A DNA stretch of 64,000 nucleotides from Oleisolibacter albus (lineage in GTDB: Bacteria > Pseudomonadota > Alphaproteobacteria > Azospirillales > Azospirillaceae), in NCBI RefSeq assembly GCF_003336875.1, contig NZ_QGNJ01000010.1:1-64000 (forward strand). Direction: 5' to 3'. Position 1 is the stretch's first letter; each line of letters starts with the position of its first letter. This document shows positions 41,719 through 50,708 of this stretch, piece by piece. The notes beneath the pieces are model-generated. The model was not told the origin of the DNA. It was given only the letters and a program-made list of their open reading frames with translations, and did no database searches. A program made the position numbers and the translations under genes.

Positions 41719-42504
41719 CTACCGCCCCTGGAAGCAGCCCGCGCCCAGCACCGGGCCGGCCAGCGGCACGGCGCCCAGGCCCAACTGCCGGGCCAGGCCG
41801 GTCCCGTCCGGCCATCGCACGATCCAGACGCCGCTGGCCGCATCGCCGTCGACCAGTCGTCCGTCCAAAGCGGCCACCCGCTGCAGCACCACCGTGGCCG
41901 GCAGGTCCCGCGGCGTCAGCAGCAGCGACATGCCGTTCCCTCCCGGCCGGGCCGCCACGCCGGCGGCGACCGGCACCAGCAGCGCCAGCAACAGGGCCAC
42001 CCGCCCGCCACCGCCGGCCTTCCCGCCGGCCTTCCCGCCGGACGGGATCCGCAGCAGCCGGACACCCGCCGCCGTCAGGGCCAGTCCCAGGACGAAGAAC
42101 AGCAGGTCCCAGAGCAGGCGGTTGCCGCTGTCCATGCGGATATGGTGCAGCCCCAGCAGCCAATGGCTCACCACGGCGTCGACAAGATGCCAGAGACCGG
42201 ACCCGATCAGGACTCCGGCGGCCAGGATCCGCCCCATGCCCGGCCATGCCAGCCGCCCGCGCAACCGCCACAGCTGCGCCAGACCGGCGACGGCGATCCC
42301 ATACAGGGCGGCGTGGAACAGCCCGTCGGCCAGCACCTGGACCCGCAGATCGCGCCATGGCTCCCCCTCCAGCCCGCTCAGAAGGTGGTGCCATTGCAGC
42401 ACCTGATGCAGCAGGATTCCATCGAAGAATCCGCCGAGCGCGACTCCAAGAAGGCCGCCGGCCCACAGGCCGGCCGCCGATCCGTCGGGACGGGACGCAG
42501 CCAT
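41719..42504 (-). CDS. DUF2243 membrane protein
   Basis: The first 180 residues contain the DUF2243 signature [20 protein letters not shown] and [20 protein letters not shown] within four hydrophobic segments; the His/Asp pattern inside membrane helices could bind a metal or haem. After residue 185 a basic Gly-rich linker and one more hydrophobic segment lead to a soluble tail of about 70 residues that is not part of the standard domain. I take the ATG at 42504 because AGAGG is nine bases ahead; the ATG two codons upstream has too short a gap. The function is unknown. Confidence 0.82.
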   Translation of the reverse strand: MAASRPDGSAAGLWAGGLLGVALGGFFDGILLHQVLQWHHLLSGLEGEPWRDLRVQVLADGLFHAALYGIAVAGLAQLWRLRGRLAWPGMGRILAAGVLIGSGLWHLVDAVVSHWLLGLHHIRMDSGNRLLWDLLFFVLGLALTAAGVRLLRIPSGGKAGGKAGGGGRVALLLALLVPVAAGVAARPGGNGMSLLLTPRDLPATVVLQRVAALDGRLVDGDAASGVWIVRWPDGTGLARQLGLGAVPLAGPVLGAGCFQGR

Positions 42505-42719
42505 CGGCATGGGCCTCTTTCTGACGGCGATGGGGGAAGGGCAAAGCCCATCGCCGCAACCGGATCGCGGGCGGTCCGGTTCCATCCGCAGGCGCCGGCC
42601 CGCCCCATGGCCAGCAGTACGGCGACTGTTCCGCCGTCTCCCCCCTTCGCGCCGTCGCCAGAACCGTCGGACGCCGACATTCTGGACCTTGGCAAGGGAG
42701 CAGCCGGTGGGGGGGCGTT

Positions 42720-42935
42720 ATGGGGCAGGACAGCCGACAGGCGGTGCGCGATGTTCTGGCGCTGGCGCGTGCGCACCGCTCCGGTCTCGGCGCCGCAGCC
42801 CGTGCGTTGCGTGGCATCGACCAGCAGGCTGAATCCGCCAGCGCCAGACCCGTGCATCCGCCCTCGCCGGCCCCGCCCAGCGCCGCCATCGATCGTCTGC
42901 TGGAGGATTGGCGCCAGTGGGACATGAGTTCCTGA
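42720..42935 (+). CDS. Possible 71-aa protein of unknown function
   Basis: A purine-rich GGTGGGGGGG lies about five bases before the ATG at 42720. The product has a helical N-terminal half (DSRQAVRDVLALARAHRSG, LGAAARALRGIDQQAE) and a short Pro-rich middle, and ends DRLLEDWRQWDMSS. The amino-acid mix is natural, but no family is recognised. It is divergent from the DUF2243 gene and convergent with the next. Confidence 0.45.
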   Translation: MGQDSRQAVRDVLALARAHRSGLGAAARALRGIDQQAESASARPVHPPSPAPPSAAIDRLLEDWRQWDMSS

Positions 42936-42954
42936 ACGCCGGCCGGGTGCCCGC

Positions 42955-43359
42955 TCACGGCGTGCAGGGATATTTCTGCGGGAACAGCCGGCTGAAGACA
43001 TAGGTCTGGTTGCGGCTGCGCAGATCGGGATCGGCATCGACCCCGGCGACAAAGTCTGCGGCCACGATTTCGGTCGGGACCGAGCGGGGCAGACAGCCGA
43101 AGACCTTCCGGTAGGGCGTGGGCGCCGAGGGACCGAGGATCGATGTCAGGGCGTCGCTGGCCCGCTCCAGTTCCGCCCGATAGGCGCTGATCTGTGCCAG
43201 ACAGGCCACCCGCCCGTCGCCCACGCACAGGGCATAGAGCTGCCCCGCCTCCTGCACCAGCACGGTTGCCCCCTGCGCCGCGGCCGTCAGGGGAGCCGCC
43301 AGCAGCAACAACGGCCCGCCCAGGGCCGCAAGCCGCCTCCGCGCACCAATACAACGCAT
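42955..43359 (-). CDS. Exported Rap1a/Tai-like protein
   Basis: A signal peptide (LAALGGPLLLLAAPLTAAAQ) is followed by about 105 residues resembling the Rap1a/Tai family: YALCVGDGRVACLAQISAYR, then VFGCLPRSVPTEIVAADFV and a final FPQKYPC, with four cysteines in the typical places. Characterised members neutralise type VI secretion amidase effectors in the periplasm, but many chromosomal homologues have unknown roles. No effector or secretion gene is nearby. The ATG at 43359 has GAGAG five bases ahead; an ATG five codons upstream is possible. Confidence 0.6.
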   Translation of the reverse strand: MRCIGARRRLAALGGPLLLLAAPLTAAAQGATVLVQEAGQLYALCVGDGRVACLAQISAYRAELERASDALTSILGPSAPTPYRKVFGCLPRSVPTEIVAADFVAGVDADPDLRSRNQTYVFSRLFPQKYPCTP

Positions 43360-43727
43360 GTCGTCTCTCAGCACCGACCCGGCGGAAACTTTAACGCGGC
43401 GCTAACAGGCGGTGAAGATAAAATCTTTTTCTAGCAAAAGTCGCACTGACCTTCATGTCACATCCGGACGGGCGGAGCCGGGAAACGATCCTGCTTTCCG
43501 GGGCAGGCCGGTCGCGATCGGACGGGCTGTCATGCCGCATACGGATTGGTGCAGATGCGGGACATAGTCCAACATCTGGTTTCGGTGGCGTGCCATCCCG
43601 ATCCTATGCTTCAAGATAGAGGAGAAGCGCCCCAAAACGTCTTCTGGATAGATCGGCCAAGCACGGATCCCGATTTATATAAGGGCGACAGGAAGTGAGG
43701 ACGCCGGTTCGGCGACCTCGTGTGTTC
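43360..43727. other. Intergenic region upstream of the riboswitch
   Basis: About 370 bases contain no supported gene. The stretch is less GC-rich than average and must hold the divergent promoters for the Rap1a-like gene and the riboswitch-controlled gene. ATTTATATAAGG near 43675 is the most promoter-like segment for the latter. Confidence 0.4.
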
Positions 43728-43806
43728 AAGGGCAAACCGTCGGAAACGGCGGGACGCAAAGCCTCCGGTCCTCAGACCCCGACGGGTCCGGATAGCGGGG
43801 TTGCCA
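43728..43806 (+). ncRNA. Cyclic di-GMP-I (GEMM-I) riboswitch
   Basis: The leader contains the nearly invariant GEMM-I core in order: AGGGCAAACC, a short hairpin capped by a GGAAAC tetraloop, GGGACGCAAAGCCTCCGG, a variable second hairpin, then GGATAGCGGGGTTGCC. GGCAA and TTGCC close the outer P1 helix. The Shine-Dalgarno GGAGG begins four bases after P1 and the ATG follows at 43819, so ligand-dependent folding could expose or hide the ribosome binding site. No terminator is visible between the aptamer and the gene, which favours translational control. Confidence 0.93.
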
Positions 43807-43818
43807 GACGGAGGACAA

Positions 43819-44334
43819 ATGAACCGGATGCTTTTGGCGGCGGCCGCCTTCACGGCCGCCCTGCTCCTGGCTGGCGCCACGATGGCACAGACTCAGACGG
43901 CACAGGCCCAGACGGCGCAGGCCCAGACGGCGCAGACTGAGGTTGATCGCGTCGCCACGCTGCAACGGTGGGTCGAAGCCCAGTTCGCGACCGGTGAACT
44001 GCCGGCCCCCGCCGTTGTTGCCGACCGCACCGCGCTGGGCGCGGTGTCCGGCATGGCCGCCCTGACCCGGCCCGGCGAGCGGGTCAAGGCGCTCTATGTG
44101 CCCGGCATCGTCATCCTCGATCCACAGGCGTTCCAGTGGGACGACACGGATGAGGTCAGCTATCTGCTGCACGAGCTGGTACATCATGTGCAGGTCAGCT
44201 CCGGCCGCAGCTTCCCCTGCAACAACGCCATGGAGGCAGACGCCTACCGGTTGCAGAACCAGTGGCTGATCGAACAGGGACGGCAGCCGCTCTATTCCGA
44301 CCGCTGGATCGCCGGCAAGGCCACCTGCCCGTAA
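43819..44334 (+). CDS. Secreted putative zinc metallopeptidase (DUF6647-like)
   Basis: The 171-aa product has a signal peptide cleaved near ATMA-QT (residue 23-24) and then a repeated QTAQA linker (residues 26-40). Near the middle is the zincin motif HELVHH (H118, E119, H122), preceded by a hydrophobic strand (YVPGIVILDP) as in small metallopeptidases. EADAY about 20 residues later (NNAMEADAYRLQNQW) could supply the third zinc ligand. Peptidase activity is inferred only from the motif. Translation is probably governed by the c-di-GMP riboswitch directly upstream, so it should act outside the cytoplasm in a motile/sessile lifestyle switch. Confidence 0.78.
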   Translation: MNRMLLAAAAFTAALLLAGATMAQTQTAQAQTAQAQTAQTEVDRVATLQRWVEAQFATGELPAPAVVADRTALGAVSGMAALTRPGERVKALYVPGIVILDPQAFQWDDTDEVSYLLHELVHHVQVSSGRSFPCNNAMEADAYRLQNQWLIEQGRQPLYSDRWIAGKATCP

Positions 44335-44353
44335 CCCCCGGCCGGGCCATGGC

Positions 44354-45667
44354 TCAGCCGATGCGGCGCAGACGTCCGATGAAGAAGCCGTCCATTCCGC
44401 CTTTGTCCTTCAGCACGCCGGGGGTGCAGCGCACGTCGCCCTCGGCGGTGATCAGTTCGGCCAAGCCACCGACCTCGGCCGCCGTCACCGCCACCCGCTC
44501 GATATCGGTGCGCCGCTCCAGGATCCGGGCCATCTGCTGTTCCCCCTCCTCCGGCTGCAACGAACAGGTGCCATAGACCAGCAGCCCGCCGGGCTTCAGC
44601 AGGTCGAGCGCATGGTTCAGCATGCGGGCCTGCACCCGCGCCAGCGTCTCCACATCCTCCGGCCCCTTCAGCCGTGCCACATCGGGATGGCGACGGATGG
44701 TGCCCGTGGCGCTGCAGGGCGCGTCCAGCAGGATGGCGTCCGCCGCCGTGTCGGGAGTCCAGGTCACGGCATCCGCCGTCACCGTGGCGGCGGTCAGCCC
44801 CAGACGGGCCAGATTCTCCGTCACCCGCTGCAACCGCTTGCCGTTGCGGTCCACGGCCGTGACCACGGCCCCCAGGGCGGCCAGCTGTGCGGTCTTGCCA
44901 CCCGGCGCCGCGCACAGATCGTAAACGGTCTTGCCGGCCAGATCGCCGAACAGCCGCGCCGGAAGGGCGGCGGCGGCATCCTGCACCCACCAGGCCCCCT
45001 CGGCGAAGCCCGGCAGGTCGGTCACCTGCCCGCCGGCGGCCCGGCGCAGGCTGCCCGTGGGCAGCAGCTCCGCCTCCAGCCGTTCGGCCCAGGCGGCGGC
45101 ATCCCCCTTCACCGACAGGTCCAGCGGCGCTTCCTGCAGATGCGCCTCGACGATGGCGCGGGTGGCGCCGGTGCCATAGGCCTGGCGCCAGGCCAGCCAG
45201 AGCCAGTCCGGCGTGTTCAGCCGGCCCGCATCCTGGCCCGCCAGCATGGCCGCCCCTTCCCGCGACAGGCGGCGCAGCACGGCATTGATCAGCCCCTTGT
45301 AGGGCGCCTGCCCGCGGGCGACGGCCAGGTCCACCGTGGTGTCCACTGCCGCATGGGCCGGCGTGCCCAGGAACAGCAGCTGGGCCGCGCCCAGCCGCAG
45401 CAGGTCCTGCACCAGGGCCTTCAGCTGCTGCCCCGGCTTGGCCAGGCTGGCCTGGATCACCGCATCCAGCTGCCCCAGGCGGCGGAACAGGGTGGCGACC
45501 AGCAGGCGGACGAAGCCGCGGTCGCGCGGCTCCAGCTCCTTGACGGCCTTGTTGGCCTCCAGGGCATCATCGAAGGGCACCTGCCGGCGCAGCACGGCGG
45601 TGAGGAGGTCCAGGGCGGCGGCACGGGCGCCCAGGCTATCGGCACTGTCGGGGATCTTGTCGGTCAT
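44354..45667 (-). CDS. rsmB: 16S rRNA m5C967 methyltransferase family protein (RsmB/NOP)
   Basis: The 437-aa enzyme has an N-terminal NusB-like RNA-binding domain (ARAAALDLLTAVLRRQVPFD ... RLGAAQLLFL) and a C-terminal SAM domain with VYDLCAAPGGKTAQLAA, AVDRNGKR, the motif IV cysteine in LLDAPCSATGTIRRHPD and the catalytic cysteine in LVYGTCSLQPEEGE. It methylates C5 of cytosine in 16S rRNA. The ATG at 45667 begins MTDKIPDSAD. It usually sits next to rpe; here several accessory genes lie between, which may be an insertion into an ancestral operon. Confidence 0.95.
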   Translation of the reverse strand: MTDKIPDSADSLGARAAALDLLTAVLRRQVPFDDALEANKAVKELEPRDRGFVRLLVATLFRRLGQLDAVIQASLAKPGQQLKALVQDLLRLGAAQLLFLGTPAHAAVDTTVDLAVARGQAPYKGLINAVLRRLSREGAAMLAGQDAGRLNTPDWLWLAWRQAYGTGATRAIVEAHLQEAPLDLSVKGDAAAWAERLEAELLPTGSLRRAAGGQVTDLPGFAEGAWWVQDAAAALPARLFGDLAGKTVYDLCAAPGGKTAQLAALGAVVTAVDRNGKRLQRVTENLARLGLTAATVTADAVTWTPDTAADAILLDAPCSATGTIRRHPDVARLKGPEDVETLARVQARMLNHALDLLKPGGLLVYGTCSLQPEEGEQQMARILERRTDIERVAVTAAEVGGLAELITAEGDVRCTPGVLKDKGGMDGFFIGRLRRIG

Positions 45668-45811
45668 GACGGCCGATGTAGCGCGGGACACAGCGATTGT
45701 GAAACGCCGATCACGCACAGGTGACCGCTTCCGCGGCATGGCCGCCCTGGACAGGCGGGATGCGGACGACTAGCTGAAGGGCAACAAACCGCAGCATCAA
45801 GGAGGCGCACC

Positions 45812-46339
45812 ATGGCGATCGAGACGGCAATCCTGGCCGGCGGCTGCTTCTGGGGCATGGAGGATCTCATCCGCAAGGTGCCGGGCGTGGTCGATACCCG
45901 CGTCGGCTATACCGGCGGTGGTCTGGCCAACCCCACCTACAAGGAGGTCAAGACCGGCACGACGGGCCATGCCGAATCCATCGAGATCCGCTTCGATCCC
46001 GCCCGGCTGAGCTATCGCCGGCTGCTGGAATTCTTCTTCCAGATCCACGATCCGACCACGGTCAACCGCCAGGGCAACGACATCGGCAGCCAGTACCGCA
46101 GCGCCATCTTCGTGACGGCACCGGAGCAGGAGGAAACGGCCCGCGACGTCATGGCCAAGGTCCAGGCGTCCGGCCGCTGGCCGGGGCGGCTGGCGACGGA
46201 AATCGTCCCGGCCGGCCCCTTCTGGGCGGCGGAAGACTACCATCAGGATTATCTGGAGAAGAATCCCGGCGGCTACACCTGCCACTGGGTGCGCCCGGAC
46301 TGGGTGCTCGGCGACGAGGGCCGCACGGCTGCCGAATAA
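45812..46339 (+). CDS. msrA: Peptide methionine (S)-S-oxide reductase
   Basis: MsrA repairs methionine-S-sulfoxide in proteins. The active-site motif is [10 protein letters not shown] with the catalytic C12, followed by [40 protein letters not shown] and [12 protein letters not shown]. The 175-aa length is normal. The ATG at 45812 follows AAGGAGG by six bases. It is divergent from rsmB and convergent with the DUF2332 gene. Confidence 0.97.
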   Translation: MAIETAILAGGCFWGMEDLIRKVPGVVDTRVGYTGGGLANPTYKEVKTGTTGHAESIEIRFDPARLSYRRLLEFFFQIHDPTTVNRQGNDIGSQYRSAIFVTAPEQEETARDVMAKVQASGRWPGRLATEIVPAGPFWAAEDYHQDYLEKNPGGYTCHWVRPDWVLGDEGRTAAE

Positions 46340-46381
46340 CACCGGTAAGCGGACACCCGCGGAACTGGGGTGGCTGGCGGT

Positions 46382-47407
46382 TCATCCCGCCAGCCACGTC
46401 ACCGCCGCCCCGTGGGGATGGGCATGGGCCAGGACCCGGCGCCGCCGGTCCGGCCAGACGCTCAGGGTCAGGGCCGGCGGCCCGCCCTCCGGCGACAGCT
46501 CGAAGGCCAGATGCGCCAGCGGCGCGCGGGCGCCGTAGTGCTCCAGCGCCGTCAGGATGCGGTCCTTGGTGGCCTCCGGCAGGTACTGCCAGACGATGGT
46601 GTGATAAAGCACGGTCAGCTGGTCCGGCACCGGCTCGGCCAGCCGGGCCTCGACCCAGTCGGCGGCATCGGCCGCCTCCACCTGCACCGTTGCCGTCCGC
46701 GCTTGCGCAATCGCGGCATCCAGCAGGGCCGCCCGTTCCGTCTGGTCGGCCCAGACATAGGCACGCAGCCGCAGCACGGCCTCGTCCGATGCCAGATCCA
46801 CGGGATCACGGTCGCAGGCGGCCCGCGACGCGATGGTGAGCACGGCGTCCAGCGGCGGCAGCGGCCCTGACCAGTCAGTGATCACCTGCACGCCCGCGTT
46901 CGCCGGCCCCCAGACCGCATCACCCAACCGATAGCGGAACCGGTCCCAGTGTTGCAGCAGGCCGGCGCTGGCCCCGATCTCCAGCAGCCGCAGCGGCAGC
47001 CCGGTCTCCGCGGCCAGCGTCAGGAACCCGCCCAGCAGCACCACGGACCGCCGCGCCTCGTTGGTCTGCGGCGCCGTGCGCAGGACGGCGCGGAACCAGG
47101 CGGGCCGGGACGCGATCTCAGCGGCCAGCACGGCCCCCACCCTGTCCGTTTCCGCCTGTGGCGGATAACAGGCGGCCAGGGCCGGGGACGCGCCCGACAG
47201 CACCAGCGCATGCGCGGCCCCGGCCAGCCGCAGCGGCAGTGCATCCGCCGTGGGGTCACCCGGCCAGTCGCCCAGCAGCGCCGCCACCGGACCGCCCCGC
47301 TCCAGATCGGCCAGGGCCTGTTCCAGCAGCGCCGCAGTGAAGGGCGACCCCAGCGTCCGACACCAGCCGATCTGGGTGCGGAAACTATCGACGACGCGGC
47401 TGGACAT
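46382..47407 (-). CDS. DUF2332 family protein
   Basis: The 341-aa protein follows DUF2332: an N-terminal helical part (GSPFTAALLEQALADLERGG), then PLRLLEIGASAGLLQHWDRF, which looks like motif I of a SAM-dependent methyltransferase, and TVLYHTIVWQYLPEATKDRI and LTLSVWPDRRRRVLAHAHPH at the end. Methyltransferase-like chemistry is suspected but not known. Its start is four bases after the end of htpX, so the two are probably one transcript. Confidence 0.85.
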   Translation of the reverse strand: MSSRVVDSFRTQIGWCRTLGSPFTAALLEQALADLERGGPVAALLGDWPGDPTADALPLRLAGAAHALVLSGASPALAACYPPQAETDRVGAVLAAEIASRPAWFRAVLRTAPQTNEARRSVVLLGGFLTLAAETGLPLRLLEIGASAGLLQHWDRFRYRLGDAVWGPANAGVQVITDWSGPLPPLDAVLTIASRAACDRDPVDLASDEAVLRLRAYVWADQTERAALLDAAIAQARTATVQVEAADAADWVEARLAEPVPDQLTVLYHTIVWQYLPEATKDRILTALEHYGARAPLAHLAFELSPEGGPPALTLSVWPDRRRRVLAHAHPHGAAVTWLAG

Positions 47408-47410
47408 GGC

Positions 47411-48373
47411 TCACCCCCAGGGTCCCCGGCTGCCTCTGCCGGCGGAGGGAACACTGCCGCGGCCGGCCCGGTGCGGTGGACTCGAAACGGGTGCCGTGGT
47501 CGCCGCCGTCGGCCCGCCCTGTCCACGGCCAGCGCCCATGGCGCGCAGCCGCCGTACCCGCTCCTCGGTGCTGGGATGGGTGGAGAACAGGCTGTCCATG
47601 GAGCGGCCATGCAGCGGATTGATGATGAACAGATGGGCCGTGGCCGGGTTGTGCTCGGCCTGCACATTGACGGTCTGGGCGGCACCATTGTGGATGCCGA
47701 TCAGGGCGTCAGCCAGCCAGTCCGGGTTGCCGCAGATCTCGGCTCCGCCCTTGTCGGCCTCGTACTCGCGCGACCGGCTGATGGCCATCTGCACCAGCAT
47801 GGCTGCCAGAGGCGCCAGCAGGGCCGTCAGCACCACGCCGACCATGCCCAGCGGATTGTTGCGGTTGTCGCTGTTCCCGCCGAAGAACAGACCGAAATTG
47901 GCCAGCATGGACAGGGCACCGGCCAGGGTCGCCGTCACGGTCATGATCAGCGTGTCATGGTTGCGCACATGGGCCAGTTCATGGGCCATGACCCCGGCCA
48001 CCTGCTCCGGCGTCAGGCGCCGCAGCAGTCCCGTCGTGGCGGCCACGGCCGCGTTCTGCGGGTTGCGGCCGGTGGCGAAAGCGTTGGGCTGGTCATTGTC
48101 GATGACATAGACCCTGGGCATGGGCAGGCCGGCATTGGCGGCCAGCCGCTGCACCATGCCGTAGAACTGGGGGGAGGTGGCGGCATCGACCTGGCGCGCG
48201 CCATACATGCGCAGCACCATGGTGTCGGCGTTCCAATAGGCGAAGGCGTTGGTGGCGATGGCGACCAGCAGCGCGATCATCATGCCGCCCTGGCCGCCGA
48301 TCATGTATCCCACCGCCAGGAACAGGCCGGTCAGACCGGCCAGGAGCATCGCGGTGCGGAAATAGCCGTGCAT
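47411..48373 (-). CDS. htpX: Membrane zinc metalloprotease HtpX
   Basis: HtpX degrades damaged membrane proteins. The zinc site HELAH (H131, E132, H135) is within [15 protein letters not shown], and the third ligand is E in [10 protein letters not shown]. Two hydrophobic hairpins (residues 6-45 and 140-200) place it in the inner membrane with the active site in the cytoplasm. [16 protein letters not shown] before the motif is typical. The last 35 residues are an added Pro/Gly-rich tail. It is followed at once by the DUF2332 gene. Confidence 0.96.
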   Translation of the reverse strand: MHGYFRTAMLLAGLTGLFLAVGYMIGGQGGMMIALLVAIATNAFAYWNADTMVLRMYGARQVDAATSPQFYGMVQRLAANAGLPMPRVYVIDNDQPNAFATGRNPQNAAVAATTGLLRRLTPEQVAGVMAHELAHVRNHDTLIMTVTATLAGALSMLANFGLFFGGNSDNRNNPLGMVGVVLTALLAPLAAMLVQMAISRSREYEADKGGAEICGNPDWLADALIGIHNGAAQTVNVQAEHNPATAHLFIINPLHGRSMDSLFSTHPSTEERVRRLRAMGAGRGQGGPTAATTAPVSSPPHRAGRGSVPSAGRGSRGPWG

Positions 48374-48494
48374 GGCGTCTCATACCCTCGGACTGGACGG
48401 GCCGCCCAGGACCCGGATCACCGACATATGGGCATGGCGGCCGGCCTGCGCAAAGGCTTGGCGGACGCGGTTTCCTGCGCCATATCTCGGGGCC

Positions 48495-48701
48495 ATGATA
48501 CAGACGCCCCGAACCACCCCCGTCCCCTCGCCGGCCGAAGAGCCGGTCCCCGCAGCCTCCGGCACGCCCGCCGCCAAGGCCGGCGCACAGCCGGCCGCCC
48601 AACCCGCCGCCCAACCCGCCGGGGAGATCGGTGGCCCTGCCGGTCCCGAGCCCACCCGGTACGGCGACTGGGAGAACAAGGGGCGCTGCAGCGACTTCTG
48701 A
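48495..48701 (+). CDS. DUF1674 protein (SDHAF4-like)
   Basis: This 68-aa protein ends with the DUF1674 signature EPTRYGDWENKGRCSDF after an Ala/Pro-rich linker. The family includes the succinate dehydrogenase assembly factor SDHAF4 of mitochondria, which protects the flavinylated SdhA subunit, so a similar role is likely in this bacterium. The ATG at 48495 gives the usual short N-terminus. It is divergent from htpX. Confidence 0.85.
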   Translation: MIQTPRTTPVPSPAEEPVPAASGTPAAKAGAQPAAQPAAQPAGEIGGPAGPEPTRYGDWENKGRCSDF

Positions 48702-48928
48702 CTTGTGCAGCCCAGTTCTGCGCCGCCGGCAACTTGCCGGCGCGGAGCACCGCCGCTATGGTCGCCCCCGCATCAAGAGTTGGGCTGACGCCCAACGCCA
48801 ACCTGCTCCCCAGCAAGGTGGCGCTCCCCGCGGGGGAGGATGTGGCCGATCCGGCAACAACGGGCCCCAGCCACAGACGCGTCAGCCCGCTCACGCCCTG
48901 TGAGTGACGAAAGAGGCTGTCAACCGCC

Positions 48929-49978
48929 ATGACCACGCATCCGCAGCAGTTCGCCAGCGACAATTATGCCGGCATCTGTCCCGAAGCCTGGGCCGCCATG
49001 GCCGAAGCCAACAGCGGGCATGTTCCGGCCTATGGCGAGGACCCGTGGACGCAGCGGGCCGCGGATGCCTTCCGCACCCTGTTCGAGACGGAGTGCGAAG
49101 TCTTCTTCGCCTTCAACGGCACGGCCGCCAATTCCCTGGCTCTGGCCGCGCTTTGCCAGTCCTATCACAGCGTCATCTGCTCGGCGACGGCCCATGTGGA
49201 AACGGACGAGTGCGGCGCACCGGAGTTCTTTTCCAACGGCTCCAAGCTGCTGGTCGCCCCCGGCAGCAACGGCAAGTTGACACCGGAGGCGGTGCGCGCC
49301 GTTGCCACCGGCCGCTCCGACATCCATTTCCCGAAGCCGCGCGCCGTCACCATCACCCAGCCGACCGAGACGGGACAGGTCTATACCCTGGAGGAGATCC
49401 GGGCGCTGTCGGCCGTCTGCCGCGAGCTGGGCCTGCACCTGCACATGGATGGCGCCCGCTTCGCCAACGCCTGTGCCAGCCTGGGCTGCAGCCCGGCCGA
49501 GATGACCTGGAAGTCCGGCGTGGACGTGCTCTGCTTCGGCGGCACCAAGAACGGCATGGGCGTGGGTGAGGCCATCCTGTTCTTCGACCATGCCCTGGCG
49601 GAGGATTTCGACTATCGCTGCAAGCAGGCCGGCCAGCTGGCATCGAAGATGCGGTTCCTGGCGGCACCCTGGGTCGGTCTGCTCCAGGACGGGGCCTGGC
49701 TGCGCAACGGCCGCCACGCCAACGAGTGTGCCCAGCGGTTGCTGCGTCAGATCAGCGGCCTGCCGGGGGTGGAGCCCATGTTCCCGGTGGAAGCCAACGC
49801 CGTGTTCCTGCGGGCGCCGGAACCGCTGCTCGACGGGCTGCGCCAGCGCGGCTGGCGCTTCTACACCTTTATCGGCGGCGGTGCCCGCTTCATGTTCGCC
49901 TGGGATGCCGATCCGGCCCAGGTGGATGCCCTGGCCGCCGATCTGCGCGATCTGGCCCGGACCCGCGCGGCGGCCTGA
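48929..49978 (+). CDS. ltaE: Low-specificity L-threonine aldolase
   Basis: This PLP enzyme cleaves threonine or allo-threonine to glycine and acetaldehyde. The 349-aa sequence has the fold-type I pattern: FASDNYAGICPEAWAAM, FFAFNGTAANSLALAA for phosphate binding, LHLHMDGARFANA with the cofactor Asp, and the PLP lysine K207 in LCFGGTKNGMG. The length and order are normal. GAGG precedes the ATG at 48929. It stands alone between the DUF1674 and nuclease genes; the 227-base gap before it contains only a short palindrome (GTTGGGC/GCCCAAC near 48780). Confidence 0.95.
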   Translation: MTTHPQQFASDNYAGICPEAWAAMAEANSGHVPAYGEDPWTQRAADAFRTLFETECEVFFAFNGTAANSLALAALCQSYHSVICSATAHVETDECGAPEFFSNGSKLLVAPGSNGKLTPEAVRAVATGRSDIHFPKPRAVTITQPTETGQVYTLEEIRALSAVCRELGLHLHMDGARFANACASLGCSPAEMTWKSGVDVLCFGGTKNGMGVGEAILFFDHALAEDFDYRCKQAGQLASKMRFLAAPWVGLLQDGAWLRNGRHANECAQRLLRQISGLPGVEPMFPVEANAVFLRAPEPLLDGLRQRGWRFYTFIGGGARFMFAWDADPAQVDALAADLRDLARTRAAA

Positions 49979-50192
49979 GCATTCCCGGCGGGCGGTCTGC
50001 CGCCCGCCCTTCCTCCACATCGCCTCCCGCCGCGCGACACCCGGTTCGCAGCGCCGCCGGACGGCAACCTCAACACGAACATAAGCCACAATTCCTCAAC
50101 TTTTTGTCGCAATAGGATCGTCGTCATAGTTGCTCTTTTGTTTTTCTAGAACGCGGCGTAAAATCCTCGACATCGTCTGGAGATGTCGTCCC

Positions 50193-50636
50193 GTGCGCCC
50201 GTTCCCTGCCCTCTTGCTGTCCTGCCTGCTCCCGTTCGCCCCGGCCGTGGCCGATGCCGCCGACATGCTGCCCGGCCCGGTGGAAGCCACGGTGCTGAAG
50301 GTGGTGGATGGCGATACGCTGGCTGTCAGCGCCCGCGTCTGGCTGGGGCAGGAAGTACAGACCCGCGTGCGGCTGGACGGCATCGACACGCCCGAATCCC
50401 GCTCCAAATGCGCCCAGGAAAAAGCCATGGCGGCGGAGGCGCGCCGGAAGCTGGAGGAGCTGGTCCGCACCGGGGCCGATCAGGTCCGGCTGGTCAACGT
50501 GGTCGATGACAAGTTCGGCGGCCGTGTGCGCGCCCGGGTGCTGCTGGCCGACGGAACCGATCTGTCCCATGCCCTCATCGCCAGCGGCCTTGCCCGCAGC
50601 TACAACGGCGGCAAGCGCAAGCCCTGGTGCAGCTGA
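50193..50636 (+). CDS. Exported thermonuclease-like protein (SNase domain)
   Basis: After a signal peptide (PALLLSCLLPFAPAVADAA) a single staphylococcal-nuclease domain follows: VLKVVDGDTLAV, RVRLDGIDTPESRSKC with R60 and E68, and GGRVRARVLLADG with R111, matching the catalytic Arg, Glu and Arg of the family. LIASGLARSYNGG is the usual C-terminal helix. It should be a periplasmic or secreted calcium-dependent nuclease. I choose the GTG at 50193 (GGAG nine bases ahead), which starts the signal peptide cleanly; a TTG 21 codons earlier is less likely. Confidence 0.88.
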   Translation: MRPFPALLLSCLLPFAPAVADAADMLPGPVEATVLKVVDGDTLAVSARVWLGQEVQTRVRLDGIDTPESRSKCAQEKAMAAEARRKLEELVRTGADQVRLVNVVDDKFGGRVRARVLLADGTDLSHALIASGLARSYNGGKRKPWCS

Positions 50637-50708
50637 CCGGGCCACGCGCGGGAACAAGCACGCCCCCCTTCCGTTCCGCCCCCAGGCGCCGCAACGGAGG
50701 AGACCACC

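Noticed and set aside
39435-42524. 1029-codon plus-strand frame opposite heparinase, rpe and DUF2243
   Set aside because: The opposite strand carries three recognisable proteins end to end; the frame has no domain or ribosome binding site.
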